Assembly (NCBI GenBank): GCA_903813345.2
Contig: CAIIXF020000012.1
Coordinates: 9,752,432 to 9,816,431 of the forward strand
DNA length: 64,000 nucleotides
Direction: 5' to 3'
Source of the DNA: Owenia fusiformis
Lineage: Eukaryota > Annelida > Polychaeta > Sabellida > Oweniidae
Shown here in pieces: positions 11,281 through 23,433 of the stretch. Within the stretch, counting starts at the first letter, position 1. Each line of letters starts with the position of its first letter. The notes under the pieces were generated by a model that was not told the origin of the DNA, did not search any database, and saw only the letters and a program-made list of their open reading frames with translations. The position numbers and the translations under genes are program-made.

Positions 11281-11587
11281 AGTTGCTTCCCAAAATTAGG
11301 AGACAAGACTTTGTTACGCTCAGCTTACTATTCCAGGTTCAAGATACAATAACAATACAAGACGTACAAGTGGTACAATTTACATGAACTTTGCATATTC
11401 GGAATACAACAGTGTTATATAGTGATCATCAGTTTATATGGACTCTGGATATTATTTTATCAGTGATAATTATTATTAACTCATGGACTTTTGAGTTGTG
11501 AGTTTTGAGAGAAATAATAACACCGTAATATTCTTACATTACATTTGAAATTGCATGTACATCTTATTTGGGCTTATAAACGCCACA

Positions 11588-12153
11588 ATATATAGAGATT
11601 ATCCTATATGAGGTTCAGGATATTGGGATTATCCCGAGGCCAATATAATATATTTGCCCGAGGGCCGTAGGTCCCGAGGGAAAATATATTATATTGGCCA
11701 AGGGATAATCCCAATATCCTGAACCGACTATAGGATAATATGTTTATCCCATACCAATCTTGGTCATCTGGTTCACATTGTTCAATCGTGGAAATATTTT
11801 AGAATATTCATGTCCAGTTTTGTTTTCTTGGCCGTGGGCGGGTTTTCCTGTTCCCTCAAATATTCCACCATTTATTTTCTCGAATTTTTGATTGATTAAG
11901 TGGATGCTCCTTCCCTTTTTAAACCATCAAACAGATCCCGATTGTTTGTGTTTTCTCCATTGTCGTGTACAGTCATAACGCGAACGTTACAAATTATGAA
12001 CAAATATGCGAGCGGCGATTATGACGTAGCGGGCAGATATACTATATCTGCCCGCTCAGAGCGGGACGTATAGCTATATCTGCCCGCTGATGAAAATATA
12101 AGTTTTTACAAACCGGCTTTATGTACCTGTAACACGTCCAAGTATGGGATAAA
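11588..12153 (-). mobile_element. Non-autonomous two-hairpin element, copy 1
   Basis: The reverse complement closely matches 29679-30248. One end is a hairpin-forming palindrome rich in gataatcccaatatcctgaa. The other end contains a GC-rich hairpin with repeated cgggcagatata. About 280 bp between them is conserved, including a frame starting MTVHDNGEN that is shifted by an indel relative to the other copy. No transposase is seen. This copy directly abuts the Gypsy LTR end. Confidence 0.85.
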
Positions 12154-12349
12154 TTGTTTTATATTATATATATAAAATTGTATATTTTGTTTATTTCTTT
12201 AGGGACAAAGCACATTTAACGTGTGCCGTGCAATCCACAAGTAAACACCATTTACTAAACAGTGGTCTTTTTATTAGCCACACTACCACATATCCACAAA
12301 AAAGGCCAAACTGTTACAATATGATACTGACATATTTGAGGTTCAGACA

Positions 12350-12405
12350 TTTTGTTACCCAGATGCAGTGTTTCAGTAACCAGGGTAATCGAGTAAATCA
12401 CCAGT
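12350..12405. mobile_element. Single-ended fragment related to the foldback at 59420
   Basis: Read on the minus strand it begins cactggtgatttactcgatt and continues through gtaacaaaatgtc, matching the terminus of the 59420-59902 element. The opposite terminus is absent, so it is an old truncated copy. Confidence 0.65.
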
Positions 12406-12778
12406 GATTATGCTTATATATGCTATATTTTTTGAGTCCTAGAGCTTCACAACAAAATAGATTGTAGAGTTCTTGATGATAAAAGACAACTAATAATATT
12501 TCTTTTTTTATTAAGTTCGCCCTCCTTTCTCTTACAATTTACACAACCAGATTTTTGAACTCAGCATTTTTCTCAGTATGAACTCTACAATGAGTGATCA
12601 AATGCAACAAACCCTTGTTTATTCATAGTTTCAAACTCACCATGATAAGCCAATTAATGGGTTAATTTATCTGACTTTAGCATGATTAACAAGCATATGT
12701 TTTAGTCGAAATACTATTCTAGTATAGATGGTGCATTTTGTGTGAACTCAAGATATGACATTTCAAGTAACAGTCTGA
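12406..12778. other. Intergenic, no feature recognised
   Basis: AT-rich sequence without convincing ORFs, hairpins or repeats. Confidence 0.6.
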
Positions 12779-13197
12779 CAAGAGGTCAAGCCGGTCAGAC
12801 TAGCCAGTCAGACTTGTTAGCGGTCAAGCCGGTCAGACTTGTTAGAGGTCAAGCCAGTCAGACATGTTAGAGCTCAAGCCAGGCCAGTCAGACTTGTTAG
12901 AGGTCAAGTCAGTCAGAACTGTTAGAGGTCAAGCCGGTCAGACATAAAAGTGGTCAAGCAAGTCATACAAGTTAGAGGCCAAGCCAGGCAGACATGTAAG
13001 AGGTCAAGCCAGTCAGGCATGTTGGAGATCAAGCCAGCCAGACTTGCTAGAGGTCAAGTCAGTCAGACTTCTTAGAGGTCAAGCCAGTCAGGCATGTTGG
13101 AGATCAAGCCAGCCAGACTTGCTTGATGTCAAGTCAGTCAAACTTGTTAGATGTCAAGCCAGTCAGACATGTAAGTGGTCAAGCCAGTCAGACATGA
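12779..13197 (+). repeat. 25-bp minisatellite, about 16 degenerate copies
   Basis: The unit is approximately aggtcaagccagtcagac followed by wtgttag. Units vary by substitution and small indels, for example a partial duplication near 12868-12885. There is no spacer structure, so it is not CRISPR-like. Confidence 0.92.
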
Positions 13198-13481
13198 AGA
13201 ATGAAGCTAAACGTGAAAGCTGAATCAGATCGTTGCTAGTGCCACCCATCGTGCCTTGAATTTTATAACTGATGCTTATGTACTTTTCTTTTATGGGTAT
13301 ATTATTGCCGATAATTGATCTAATCAACAGAGCAACCAACCGTCAGAATTGATTGATTCTGCGGCGATCGTGAGGAATCCCCGTCAAGTACCTATATGCG
13401 CCTTGAACCAGGCAGCCAATCAAGTACATGATAAACAAATTTAACAACCAATCAGATAACAGAGGGATTTCCCCGGTATAT

Positions 13482-14118
13482 TCAAAGGATTGGTATCGAT
13501 ATGGTGAACTTTTTGAACACACATTCCTCTTTAACTAGTATAATTTGAAAAATGTTTATATACTTTCTTTATATTGTTTTAGAAAACACATCAGACACTT
13601 CTTTTGTTCTTGGTTTCATATGTTCGGAATTAAATGAAACATCTATCCGAACCTCATTGGATCAAAACGACATAAACACAACGTGTTTAGGTCTCTCAAC
13701 ATTGTAATTGTACAAAGGAAAGTTCGGTTGATTTTAAAAAAAGTATCTTGTTAATGAAATAATAGGTTTATCTTAATTTAAATCTATTTTTGGGGGTTTT
13801 GTTTTAATTTTTTGAATACTTTTTGTTAAATCAACAAAAATTTCCTTTGTATAACTATAATATTGAGAGGTCCAAGAACACGTTGTATATGCTATTTTGT
13901 TCCAACAAGGTTCGGAAAGACATTTTATTTCATTTTCAAGAATTGGTAGAAAGGAACAAAAAAGAATTGCATTCAAAAACGAAAAATGTTAACAAAAACA
14001 GTTATATAAAATATATGAGTTAGTTATTTTCAAAAGGTGGAGTGAAGTAATAGTACCTAGTTTGGTCAATAGAGGGAACATTAATCTGTCCCCGGGAGGA
14101 TTTTCCCCGGGAATGTAA
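13482..14118 (+). mobile_element. Non-autonomous element with CCCGGG ends, copy 1 (long form)
   Basis: Both ends match the reverse complement of 23174-23433: aaggattggtatcgatatgg at the left, and gaggg followed by a tccccgggag block at the right. The interior (about 13590-13960) is a degenerate palindrome, which explains the overlapping antisense ORFs there. No coding capacity is evident. Confidence 0.7.
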
Positions 14119-15514
14119 CTATACGCTTTGTACCTTCCAATCCCATCGTGCATGTCCTACTTTGAATATTTATAATTTCTGATTGGTGAATGTATACCCG
14201 GGAATACACCTAATTATTTTTTGCCTTAGTACAAATCTATATGAAAGAAAATGTAATCAAGCTGAGTAGTTTGTGCGGCTAGTTAGCTTATAACAATCGA
14301 AACAAATATAGACGCCAATACTTGAGTTATGGATGAGTGGTCGGTTTGAAAACACACATTTTGTAAACATTTGTTATGTGAATATATAGGGATAAGGATT
14401 GACAAACCATAAAACTGTAAAATTTAAAACGCTTGCTTGCTCTGCGTGGCTAGTGAACTTTATAAATGAATTCACTGGACAGTCCAGCCGGTGACATATT
14501 GTTCCCTGTCATGCGAATGATGGATTTAACACGAGTTTGAGCTAGTCCATTCTGCCACTGTACGCCCGTCGGATATAACAATTTTACCAATACAGTCAAA
14601 AATCTCCTCCGTTTTTATTTGAATTGAGAGATCACATTCAAATCGGATTATTTCCACTTCTATTTGTATTCAATTATCCTATTTGTATTCCATGCTAAAT
14701 GGGAAATAAAGAGATATAATAATAATAACTGAATATGATCATGGGCAGCTGGATGCCCATTATATAATGTTGAGTTAACCCAAGGATGAAGAGTTAATCA
14801 ATTTGAAAATATAATATTTTACATATTGTACATTTTGAATGCATGTTGATATTAAACCATGGTTTCCGTGATGACCTTTCAATCGCGATTCGCGATCACC
14901 GTACTGTGTCAACTTGAAGTGTGTATTTTCCCCAGATACGAAGGCAAATGCAGGGTGTCCTTGCGGCAAACGTTCGTTCCAGTTTCTGCGATCTGCGGCC
15001 GATGTCACCTGTCGTAAGACAAACGACAAATGTGACTTAGGTAACGACTTTTGTGACTTAGAAACCATCGAGTGAACCATCTCTAACTTTTTATGGATGG
15101 CATTCGCCTTCGGCTGTCGGTGATTATCGGCGTTCGGCGGTCATGGTGTGTAACAAATGGTAGGTTGTAGCTGACATTTTGCATGTCAATGAATTGGTCA
15201 TTTTAGATTACTTTGCAAAGGTATAACGTTTTAGAAATCGCCGCTGCCAAGCGATTTCGGAAAGTCGATTTGATCACTTTATTATCCCGGAGACATTAAT
15301 AAGAAAAACGTAATTGTAGGTTAGAGATGTTGATTTTGTGGTTAGGAAATATATAAATGTCCAAAATGATTTGTCAGACCAAACCTGGTCATTGATACTA
15401 AATGCGATACTCGGTATAGGATTATTAGGCGATCAGACGAATAATATTTTTGTAAATGGTGGGTAAATATGGATATTTCAGCCCAATGTAAATGTAATGG
15501 TCAGTTCTTGTGCT
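14119..15514. other. Intergenic; one unassigned GC-richer stretch
   Basis: No gene is assigned. On the minus strand, about 14880-15020 contains a GC-richer open stretch that could encode AADRRNWNERLPQGHPAF and is bordered by possible splice signals. It matches no family I recognise, so I leave it as a possible orphan exon only. Confidence 0.3.
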
Positions 15515-15520
15515 GTACCA

Positions 15521-15612
15521 ATCTGTATTGTTACTGAGATTGTCCCCGTTGATCATCTCCGTCGCAATACAGAAAATATTGGTGCGAAGGGACAATCTCA
15601 GTAGCAATACAG
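15521..15612. repeat. Short foldback (inverted arms about 24 bp)
   Basis: The arms ctgtattgttactgagattg and its near reverse complement caatctcagtagcaatacag flank a loop of about 45 bp. Confidence 0.75.
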
Positions 15613-16393
15613 AGGATCACACGATAAATACGTTATTGAATGATTTGAAGTGGCAAATCCAGATACGGCCACATATGCCGTCTTCCAATTGCAAAGACAA
15701 TGGATCCTTAATTTAAAAAGGACGAAGACAATGACAAATGATAATCCCTAATCCGTTGTCAAGTTACAATTTCAATCGGTAATCAAAGTGAGTAATTTTC
15801 TCTCGCAGTTTGAACATATATTACCTTTACCTTAGTAGCGAGATACTTAAATGATTGTTGAACGTATTTGACAAACTTGTTAAACATGCAAATCACGAAC
15901 AAAGAACGTTGTTTTATTGCAAAATAAAGAAACATGTATTTAAAATACAATACAATTATACAAAAAGCGATATAATGCAAAAAACAATATCGTAAAATGG
16001 TACAACATAACGCAATCCTGTGCATTTGACTTGAACAATCAGTAGTACTACATTGCGATACATACCCCCGGGTACATACCTTACATGATTGCGATAATAT
16101 GCGCTAAAATTAATGCAAACAAATGCCTATCACTAATGACTAGCCCTCAAAGGTTTGGTATGTATTTTCGTTGCATGATTTATATGTTATCGTTACTGAT
16201 GAAAGATTTTATTTTGTGCTTTTCTAATAAGTGATGCACAATTATCTTCCAAACTAATAGAGGGAATTGTATTTTAACGTAATGCGATGCAAAATTAAAA
16301 AACAAAAATCAATATTATTGTACACTCTAGTCAATATGACACAATACATTACAGTTTGGTGAAACGGCACTTCTGCATTTTCGTCATATTTTT
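15613..16393. other. Intergenic, AT-rich, nothing recognised
   Basis: Only short chance ORFs on both strands; no domain, splice signal pair or repeat is evident. Confidence 0.6.
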
Positions 16394-16713
16394 GCTCGTA
16401 TTTTGCACATTTGTACACCATTCAATTTGCTACCAGTCTAGCAGTGTACCGTATTTCATGACCATCAGACTAATAATCATAATAATGTTACAGCACTATG
16501 TCGCCCAACCTTTTCAACGACCCGACTTCATTCATCAGCACGCGTGGCCTGATGATATGATCTCCGTTCTGAGGTTATCAATTGTCCTGAGTTCAAGCTT
16601 GTATACTCTATTTTTTGTTTAAAGTGCTGTAACATTATGACTATTAGTTTGATGGTCGTGAAATATAATAGGCCGGTAGGAATTTGAATGGTGTACACAA
16701 AATATGAGTGAGC
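16394..16713. mobile_element. Foldback (MITE-like) element
   Basis: Arms 16394-16496 and 16624-16713 are imperfect inverted copies sharing tgtacaccattcaa, accatca and aatgttacagcac. The spacer is about 127 bp. No target duplication was resolved. Confidence 0.75.
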
Positions 16714-16783
16714 AACTTGCTAAGGTGTGAGGAAAACAGTGTCAGGGTTACCGTTTACAACCACCTTTTATAAAACGATGGTA

Positions 16784-17578
16784 CACTCCCCTCCATAAGT
16801 TTGGCAACCTTTGCTCCCCCATTGAACAACGTGTTAAAGCCTCTTTACCTTTTTATCTACTTAATCTGCGAAGAAAATACATATTATCGATGGAAAAGTA
16901 ATTTGAGCTTATTTCCGATTCCTCCAAATTTTCTTAATTTTTTCCTCAATTATAATAGGTCGAAAATTAATGATTTTGATGACTTTTTGAAGATCGACAT
17001 GTCGCAAGTCATACGAGAAAAAAACAGTCATCCGAGTCCTTGCAAAAATAAACAAGTTAGGTAGGCAACTGAATTTGCAACTTATTTTACAAAAATTGGT
17101 ACGTTTCTTCAGGTTCAACAAAGTTATAGGTGTTTAAAGTCAAAATTGTTTTTTCAAAACATCTCCTATTGAAATAACACAAGAGGCAAAAAATGATTTT
17201 CAAAAATGACTTTGACGCTCTGCAACTTTTGTATTCATCAAGTAAAACCAAGACTTAGTGAATGAAAATATTAGAGAATTCTATTTCCTATGTAAAAATA
17301 TTTTAATCTTTTACTTAATTGATATCTGATTTGCCCCGAACCCACAATTTTCCATTGGTTTACATGGGAATGACGATTTTCAAAAATTCATCTTTATCAC
17401 CAATTTTCGACCTATTGTAATTGAAGGAAAAACTTTTGGAGATTTGGAGATATTGGAAATAAAGTCATATTACGTTTTCATCAATAGTAATAAGTATTTT
17501 CATCGCAAGTTAAGTAAAGATGCTTTAACACGTAGTTCAATGGGGGAGCTAAGGATGCTAAGTTTATGGAGAATAGTG
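16784..17578. mobile_element. Tc1/mariner-like foldback MITE, TA target
   Basis: The termini CACTCCCCTCCATAAGTTTG and its counterpart (CACTATTCTCCATAAACTTA on the other strand) are flanked by TA on both sides (16782-16783 and 17579-17580). The inverted arms continue inward for over 200 bp. The TA duplication and terminal sequence fit a non-autonomous Tc1/mariner-like element. Apparent ORFs on both strands are products of the palindrome. Confidence 0.8.
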
Positions 17579-18332
17579 TATCTCGTTCAGTTACAATAAT
17601 TTAAAAACAAATGATAATAACATGTTGTTGTACAGTAACACATAGGCTAAATAAAAGGCAACCCGAGAGAATATAAAAAAGTACCCAATAACAAATGCAT
17701 TACATCTAATATATTGCAGTGCAAAATACTATTAAACGCAATATAAAAGAAATTCAACCAAATACTAAAATAGCGTAAAACGGTACAATGTATCAACGTG
17801 AAATTAAATACTTCAAAGTACATGTATTTTGAATGTACGTCAATAAGAAAGATCGGAAATAAAATTATGAAATGCTAAAAGTATCTCGTAATTCAAAACA
17901 ATAAAAAAGCAAAGACAATAGGCTTGAACAACAACTGTATATAAAACGTTACAATATATTTATGATCTTGTAAAATCTGTATAACATGTGAATATAATAT
18001 TTCCTGATACCATTTTTAATTGACTCACCGATATCAATATCTGTACTCATTTTTTACGCTCGCTCGATCGTCAACTCGTATATATTTCCTTATTGCATAC
18101 TAACACGTTCTCCCTGGGAAATAGGCAGAGAATAGAATTTATATTCAAAGAATCCCGTAAAAGATCCAATTAATCCAAAGTTCCGTAACAAACCATATTC
18201 GATCCCGTATCAAGTTGAAAATGTAATTTGATTTCATATTTTTTCTCGGAATAAAATTCATGATCCATCCCTCCTATCAAACAAAATCATGGGATAACCC
18301 TCACATCATATTGCGAATGCGAAATATATACA
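17579..18332. other. Intergenic, very AT-rich, nothing recognised
   Basis: Low-complexity AT-rich sequence with no credible ORF. Confidence 0.6.
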
Positions 18333-18920
18333 GGGTGATCATAAAGTAAGATCATCATCAAAAGTGCTCTAATTTTTGTAAACATCGATGAATTTTGCTC
18401 ATTCTGTCACAGAATGTTGATTTTATAATTACTCATAAACACGGTATATCTTAAAACCTTACATATTGAAACGTTACATTTTAAATGTGCGTTCTATAGT
18501 GACCATGGCAACCCATGTCGAGGGTACCCAGAGCAGTCGAAAAAAGAAAGGAAATTTTATGGTATCACTTAAGATGTGTGACGATAATCACAAATATATA
18601 GAACACCTAGAATAAACATCTGAGAGAATAAGAATATACAATAATGCTTTGAATGTAACAAAATATGGTGGTATTTCCAAAATATACAACCATAAAGGAA
18701 GAAAAACTTCATAATATTTTCTTTCTTTTTTGACTGCTGCGGGTACCCTCAACACGGGTTTCAGTGGTCACCATAGAACGCGTAATACTTAATGTAGCGC
18801 GGTGACATTTATTTTGTATATGTATATAATAATAATTAGAGCAACGTTCTGTGAGAAATGAGCCAGGTTAATTTATGCTTACCAAAATTAGAGCATTTCG
18901 GTCTTATCAAATGATAACCC
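18333..18920. mobile_element. Foldback MITE, mariner-like end
   Basis: The left end (gggtgatcataaagtaagat) and the right end form inverted arms sharing gtgctctaattt, ctcattctgtcacagaa and gtaccc..gactg blocks. The left end resembles mariner-type cagggtg termini. There is no transposase. Confidence 0.75.
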
Positions 18921-19226
18921 AATAGAACTAATATACTGCAAAATGTACAATACTACACGAAATGAAGCAATGATAAAATAAACAATGCAAACATTACAAC
19001 ATAATATTGTAATTCATTACACCAGATTAAAAGAACTTAAACAAATAAATGCGATACAAGTTGAGGCAAAATGGAAAAGATAAAATGAACTCATACTTTA
19101 ACACATTGTATGAAATACAAGCAAAACAAGGAGAAAACAAATCAATTTGTACTAAGCAAAAAATGCAATCTACAATACAATGTGAGTTGATACAAGGCGA
19201 CAAAGCAAAATGTTTGCCAGTATCTT

Positions 19227-19763
19227 CACTGCTACCCACCTAGTTACACAGACGTATCGTCAGTGTATCATGGCTGAATTACTACCGGGATTTGAATTTG
19301 GTAAGATATTTTTATTTCTCGATTTACATCTACTTATAAGTCACGATGTGGATTATAATTTGGCTCGAAGTTATGGGAGATAGTCTAGTTTGAGAATGTC
19401 GATGATTGTAGGTTTGGTATGTTAACGAAGACGCATTTCACATATTTAGTCCCTCGCTTTTGTTACACTGACGATCGGCATTAATATTGCCAATATTACA
19501 CTGATATTGGTCGTACGTCAGTGTAACAAAAGCGAGGGACTAAATACGTGAATTGTGTCTTCGTTAACATATAAAACCTAAAACCATCGACACATTCTCA
19601 AACTAGACTATCTTCCTTAACTTCGAGCCAAAGTATTATCCACAACGTGACTTATAAGTAGGTGTAAATCGGGAAATAAAAAATCTTACCGAAACCTAGT
19701 CCCGGAAGTAGTTCCGCCATGATACACTGACGATACGTCTGTGTAACTAGGTGGGTAGCAGTG
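19227..19763. mobile_element. Foldback MITE with CACTG ends and 5-bp TSD (ATCTT)
   Basis: The ends are CACTGCTACCCACCTAGTTA and its reverse complement. An exact duplication ATCTT flanks both sides (19222-19226 and 19764-19768). Inverted arms of about 230 bp run inward to a second inverted block containing cagtgtaacaaaagcgaggg. There is no coding capacity. Confidence 0.92.
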
Positions 19764-20304
19764 ATCTTACTATAGTACACTAAATATGCTATTTCTCTCC
19801 ATGCCAAAGAGTATGTATCAAATAAAGCGTGTACTTTCACCAAATATTTGTTTCATACGTAACTAATTATTCATATTATAATTGTTTTTTAGTTGAGTCG
19901 ATTGGTGAGTAAGTACGTTAGTAGGTAGCTGATTACGTAACTGACTTAACCCATAAAGTAATATTTGGTTATCATCATATTGGTTTTTCGAAATGCAAAG
20001 CACCATAGAATCTAAAACGGAATTCAGATTTTAATTCTGATTTCAGATTAGGATTTCTGAAAAGATTGTACACCTGTTTCATAACCCACGCGTTAAATTT
20101 AGAGAACCCCGTAAAGACCTAGATTTGGACCTTGGCTTTTCAGTGTCCTTACTTTGAATGTCAAAATCAGTAAAAGTAATCAAAAGACGACGTCTTGCCT
20201 TTGGAATTAGATACTTTTTACAAGGAATATATTGAAAAAAGAAGGAGACATATTAAGGGACGGCTGAGAAAAGTGGTAAAATAATGTATGTATGACACTA
20301 GTAC
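19764..20304. other. Intergenic, nothing recognised
   Basis: AT-rich, no convincing ORF or repeat. Confidence 0.6.
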
Positions 20305-20398
20305 AATAACGTCATTTCAAAGGGCAATATAGTGAAATATTGGACCAAGGGCCCAAGGTCCAATATTTCACTATCTTGCCCGCAGAAATGACGTTATT
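20305..20398. repeat. Palindrome (arms about 40 bp)
   Basis: aataacgtcatttc and gaaatgacgttatt lie at the two ends. The central part (gggcaatatagtgaaatatt and complement) folds around ccaagggccc. A related smaller hairpin follows at about 20500-20545. Confidence 0.85.
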
Positions 20399-20770
20399 AC
20401 TATTATTACCACCGTTAATGCCCAGGGCTGAAATAGCAAATTTGAAATAGAAAATCTTACGCACTGAACGATATCACTTTTCCCGGGAAACATAGCCGGG
20501 CGGATAATGTCATTATTGCCCGACTAAAGTCATTAACACCCGACACAATATTGCTCACGTCAATATAGCAATTTAAATGCCTTCTCAACTAGTACTAAAA
20601 CCCATAGAACAGGCCCTGCAAGGTGGTAATAATGTAGATTATAATTCCACCTATTCCATTTCTTACAAAAGATCAAATTGAATTGACCCGTCAATAATTA
20701 AATATAAACTACGGCTGTTTAACCTTTTTGTAAACTCTTCAGCTCAGATCCACCATGTGTTTGGTGTTTT

Positions 20771-21486
20771 AAAGGAGGAGGGAAGTTAGCGCAACAGATT
20801 TTGGACAGTCATATGTTTGATTTTGGGCATTTTCTGGGGATTTAAAAAGGTGCGTATGTTAGGCGAATGCATCACCTCCAGGAAAATCACTTCTAGAGAC
20901 GATGAAATAATTTCGACTTTGAGACAGGGTAGATGCAAACAACCCACCCACATGTTTTTTCTGAAATGTTTTCCTGATTTTCAACTCCTTCCATCCTTGC
21001 TTTTTTAATTTTTCTTGCATCAATATGTTGCGTTTTGACACACAGTTAATCCCTTAAAAGGAATAAATGATTCCTTTTAGATAAAGTGGAAAACAATATT
21101 TCCCATGTTATTTTCCCATAGGAAAAATCATTGCTTTCAGCTAAGTTTGGTCACCCATAATGGGTATCTTTAAAACCCCTGATGGAATCACTTATTCCTT
21201 TAAAGTGGTTAACTATGTGTCAAAATGCAACATATTGATGCAAGAAAAATTAAAAAAGCAGGGATGGAAGGGGTCGAAAATTAGGAAAACATTTCAGAAA
21301 AAATGTGGGTGGGTTGTTTGCATCTAACCTGTCTCAAAGTCGAAATTATTTTATCATCTCTAGAAGTGATTTTCCTGGAGGCAATGCATTGGCCTATCAT
21401 ATGCAATTGTTTAAATCCTCAGAAAATGGCCAAAATTGAACATATGACTGTCCAAAATCTGTTGCGCTAATTCCCCTCCCCCTTTA
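20771..21486. mobile_element. Long foldback element
   Basis: Arms of about 300 bp: taaagg at each end, then ttagcgcaacagattttgga and gacagtcatatgtt blocks, with ccacccacat and ttgacacacagttaa near the centre. Divergence between arms is modest. ORFs read in both directions here are mirror images and not genes. Confidence 0.85.
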
Positions 21487-22769
21487 TGGACAGTTAGAAA
21501 ATGAGAAAGGCCTGGATGTAACATGCACCTTATTCTGAAAATTGTCTCCTGAAGGTCTTTCACACGACTACAGATCAAACGTCCCAAGCAGGGATGCGTT
21601 TACCGTTAACCATAAGTTTAACATTTTCAATAAGGGCGCAATAAGGTCGTATTTCAAAGCAATACATCACATTTGTGCAATTGGAGGGGTCATTCGTATA
21701 CGGTCAAATTAACTGTCATTCTAAAAAGCATCATCCATTTGTATTTATCAGTCACTGGCAGGTTTAAGAGCATCCATATAAGCATTAATTTAAAAATGTC
21801 AACTCTGTATTCATTCCCCACCAACATAGGGATTCGTAAGCAACGGGGCACTCTTCAAAAGCAGGGAGCGATTGAAAGATTAAGCTATTTATTAGAAATA
21901 CTTTTATCTCCATTTTACCAGAACCAAAAATAATTTTAAGCAATATTTTCGCAGATTGACAACATTTAGTGGATGTTTTTGTTATTCTTTAAAATAGTTG
22001 ACAATATTATCAGCACACCATTAGAAGGCTTATCCATTCTTCTTAAATCTTATTTTAAACAAATGTTTACTGTATGTGTAGCTATTTAAAATCATGAAAG
22101 CGTCTGTAATATTATCTATATATTATGTCAGTCAAATGCATATCACTTCCCAAAAGTCTGATTCAAATCTGTTATGAAGGACGGTATACGTTTTTCAATG
22201 ATGCGCCGAATTATGTTAAGTTGCTATCTATTTCATATCGTCCAAACTGTATGTTGTTAGTATGAGGAAAATATTTCGCCATTTCCTTTAAACGTTCTAT
22301 ACGTTACAGTTCGTTTTTTAGTTTCCAAATGTTTCATTCAACTATGCCATAAAGGAGATTGAAACTCCGTGTAAATGAATATTTCCTTTGTATTTTCTCT
22401 GCATGTTTTGCTGATCTTTTAACTGTTTTTCAGTACTTTAACTAAATGAAAATGTATAGCGAAATTAATTAAATACGCGCTGTGTTTTGAACTTTGTAAA
22501 GGATTTACATTTGTAACATTGTGCTTCCCTGCCTTGGAAAGCCACGCCTTCTCTATCATCGCCTTCGGGACGCTATGCAAACGGTATACGTCATTCTCAT
22601 AAAGTTTAAGGGCGGCAATACTTCAAGTATACGTATAGGACGGGATGCGTCCAAATGAAACACACAATGGAAGTTGTTCATAGCGTACACGTAAATCATT
22701 GAATGACGGGCATATCAGTAGTTCTACGATTGTTCACCGTGTTTATACGCCTATTTTTGTAATCATACA
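21487..22769. other. Intergenic, nothing recognised
   Basis: No domain-bearing ORF, splice pattern or repeat was identified over about 1.3 kb. Confidence 0.6.
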
Positions 22770-22774
22770 TGGTC

Positions 22775-22969
22775 CACTGGCGGATCCAGATCCATCTTGC
22801 CCCCCCCACCCACCTTGTGGGACAAGAAAAACATCATAGGGCCCAAAAAATGTTTTGGTAAAAAATTACATAGGGCCTCATAAAAACCGAGCCTTTTTGG
22901 GAATGATTTAACAACCTAGGCCAAATTTTCAAAGAATGGGGGTTAAATTTTCTTCTGGATCCTCCAGTG
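22775..22969. mobile_element. Short MITE with CACTGG ends and 5-bp TSD (TGGTC)
   Basis: The termini CACTGGCGGATCCAGA and CTGGATCCTCCAGTG are inverted repeats of about 15 bp. The exact duplication TGGTC lies at 22770-22774 and 22970-22974. The interior is non-coding and includes a C-run. Confidence 0.88.
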
Positions 22970-23173
22970 TGGTCTAAGTTGTTAATTCGAAAAGGCCAAA
23001 TAATTGCGATATTGAATGTGCAACTCATCACGGTACACCTCGCCCGACGAGTGACACGTGTTGGTAAAAGCTATCCAATCCTGCACATAGAACTCATGCA
23101 TAATACAACAAGTTCTGGGATTGAAATTGTATAGTAGTTTAAGCCAATTTACTGACTGAATTACTCAGTTGGA

Positions 23174-23433
23174 GTAACATTCCCGGGGAAACTTTCCCGG
23201 GGACAGATAATAGTTCCCTCTATTGACCAAACTAGGTACTACACTTCACTCCACCTTTTGAAAATAACTCATATATATATATATATATAATTTTCGCATT
23301 AATTTTTTGTCAATCAGTCAAAATTACATAAATGACTATGTTTTTTACAAAATGTTTTCAATGATTGGTTTATAATATATAGGAGAAAAACATTGTTGAA
23401 TTCAGTTCGCCATATCGATACCTATCCTTTAAC
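23174..23433 (-). mobile_element. Non-autonomous CCCGGG-ended element, copy 2 (short form)
   Basis: The reverse complement matches both ends of 13482-14118. The interior is shorter and carries an (AT)n microsatellite at about 23271-23288. Confidence 0.7.

Larger units (their letters stand above)
8073..11543 (+). mobile_element. Putative 3' LTR of the Gypsy element (about 3.5 kb; right end uncertain)
   Basis: The left end TGTAACAAAT follows the polypurine tract. The interval contains a Pol II promoter (TATA at 8750), a short direct duplication (8961-9104), a 91-bp satellite and a small membrane ORF. The right end is inferred from TTACA at 11534-11538 or 11539-11543, complementary to the TGTAA start. 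The 5' LTR is outside the window, so the right end and the target duplication cannot be verified. If the LTR is really shorter, the satellite and ORF are flanking DNA. Confidence 0.5.

Noticed and set aside
12779-13197. CRISPR-like array
   Set aside because: A 25-bp head-to-tail minisatellite without spacers, in an animal genome.
20817-21041. Overlapping ORFs on both strands
   Set aside because: They lie in one arm of a foldback element; mirrored frames have no recognisable protein features.
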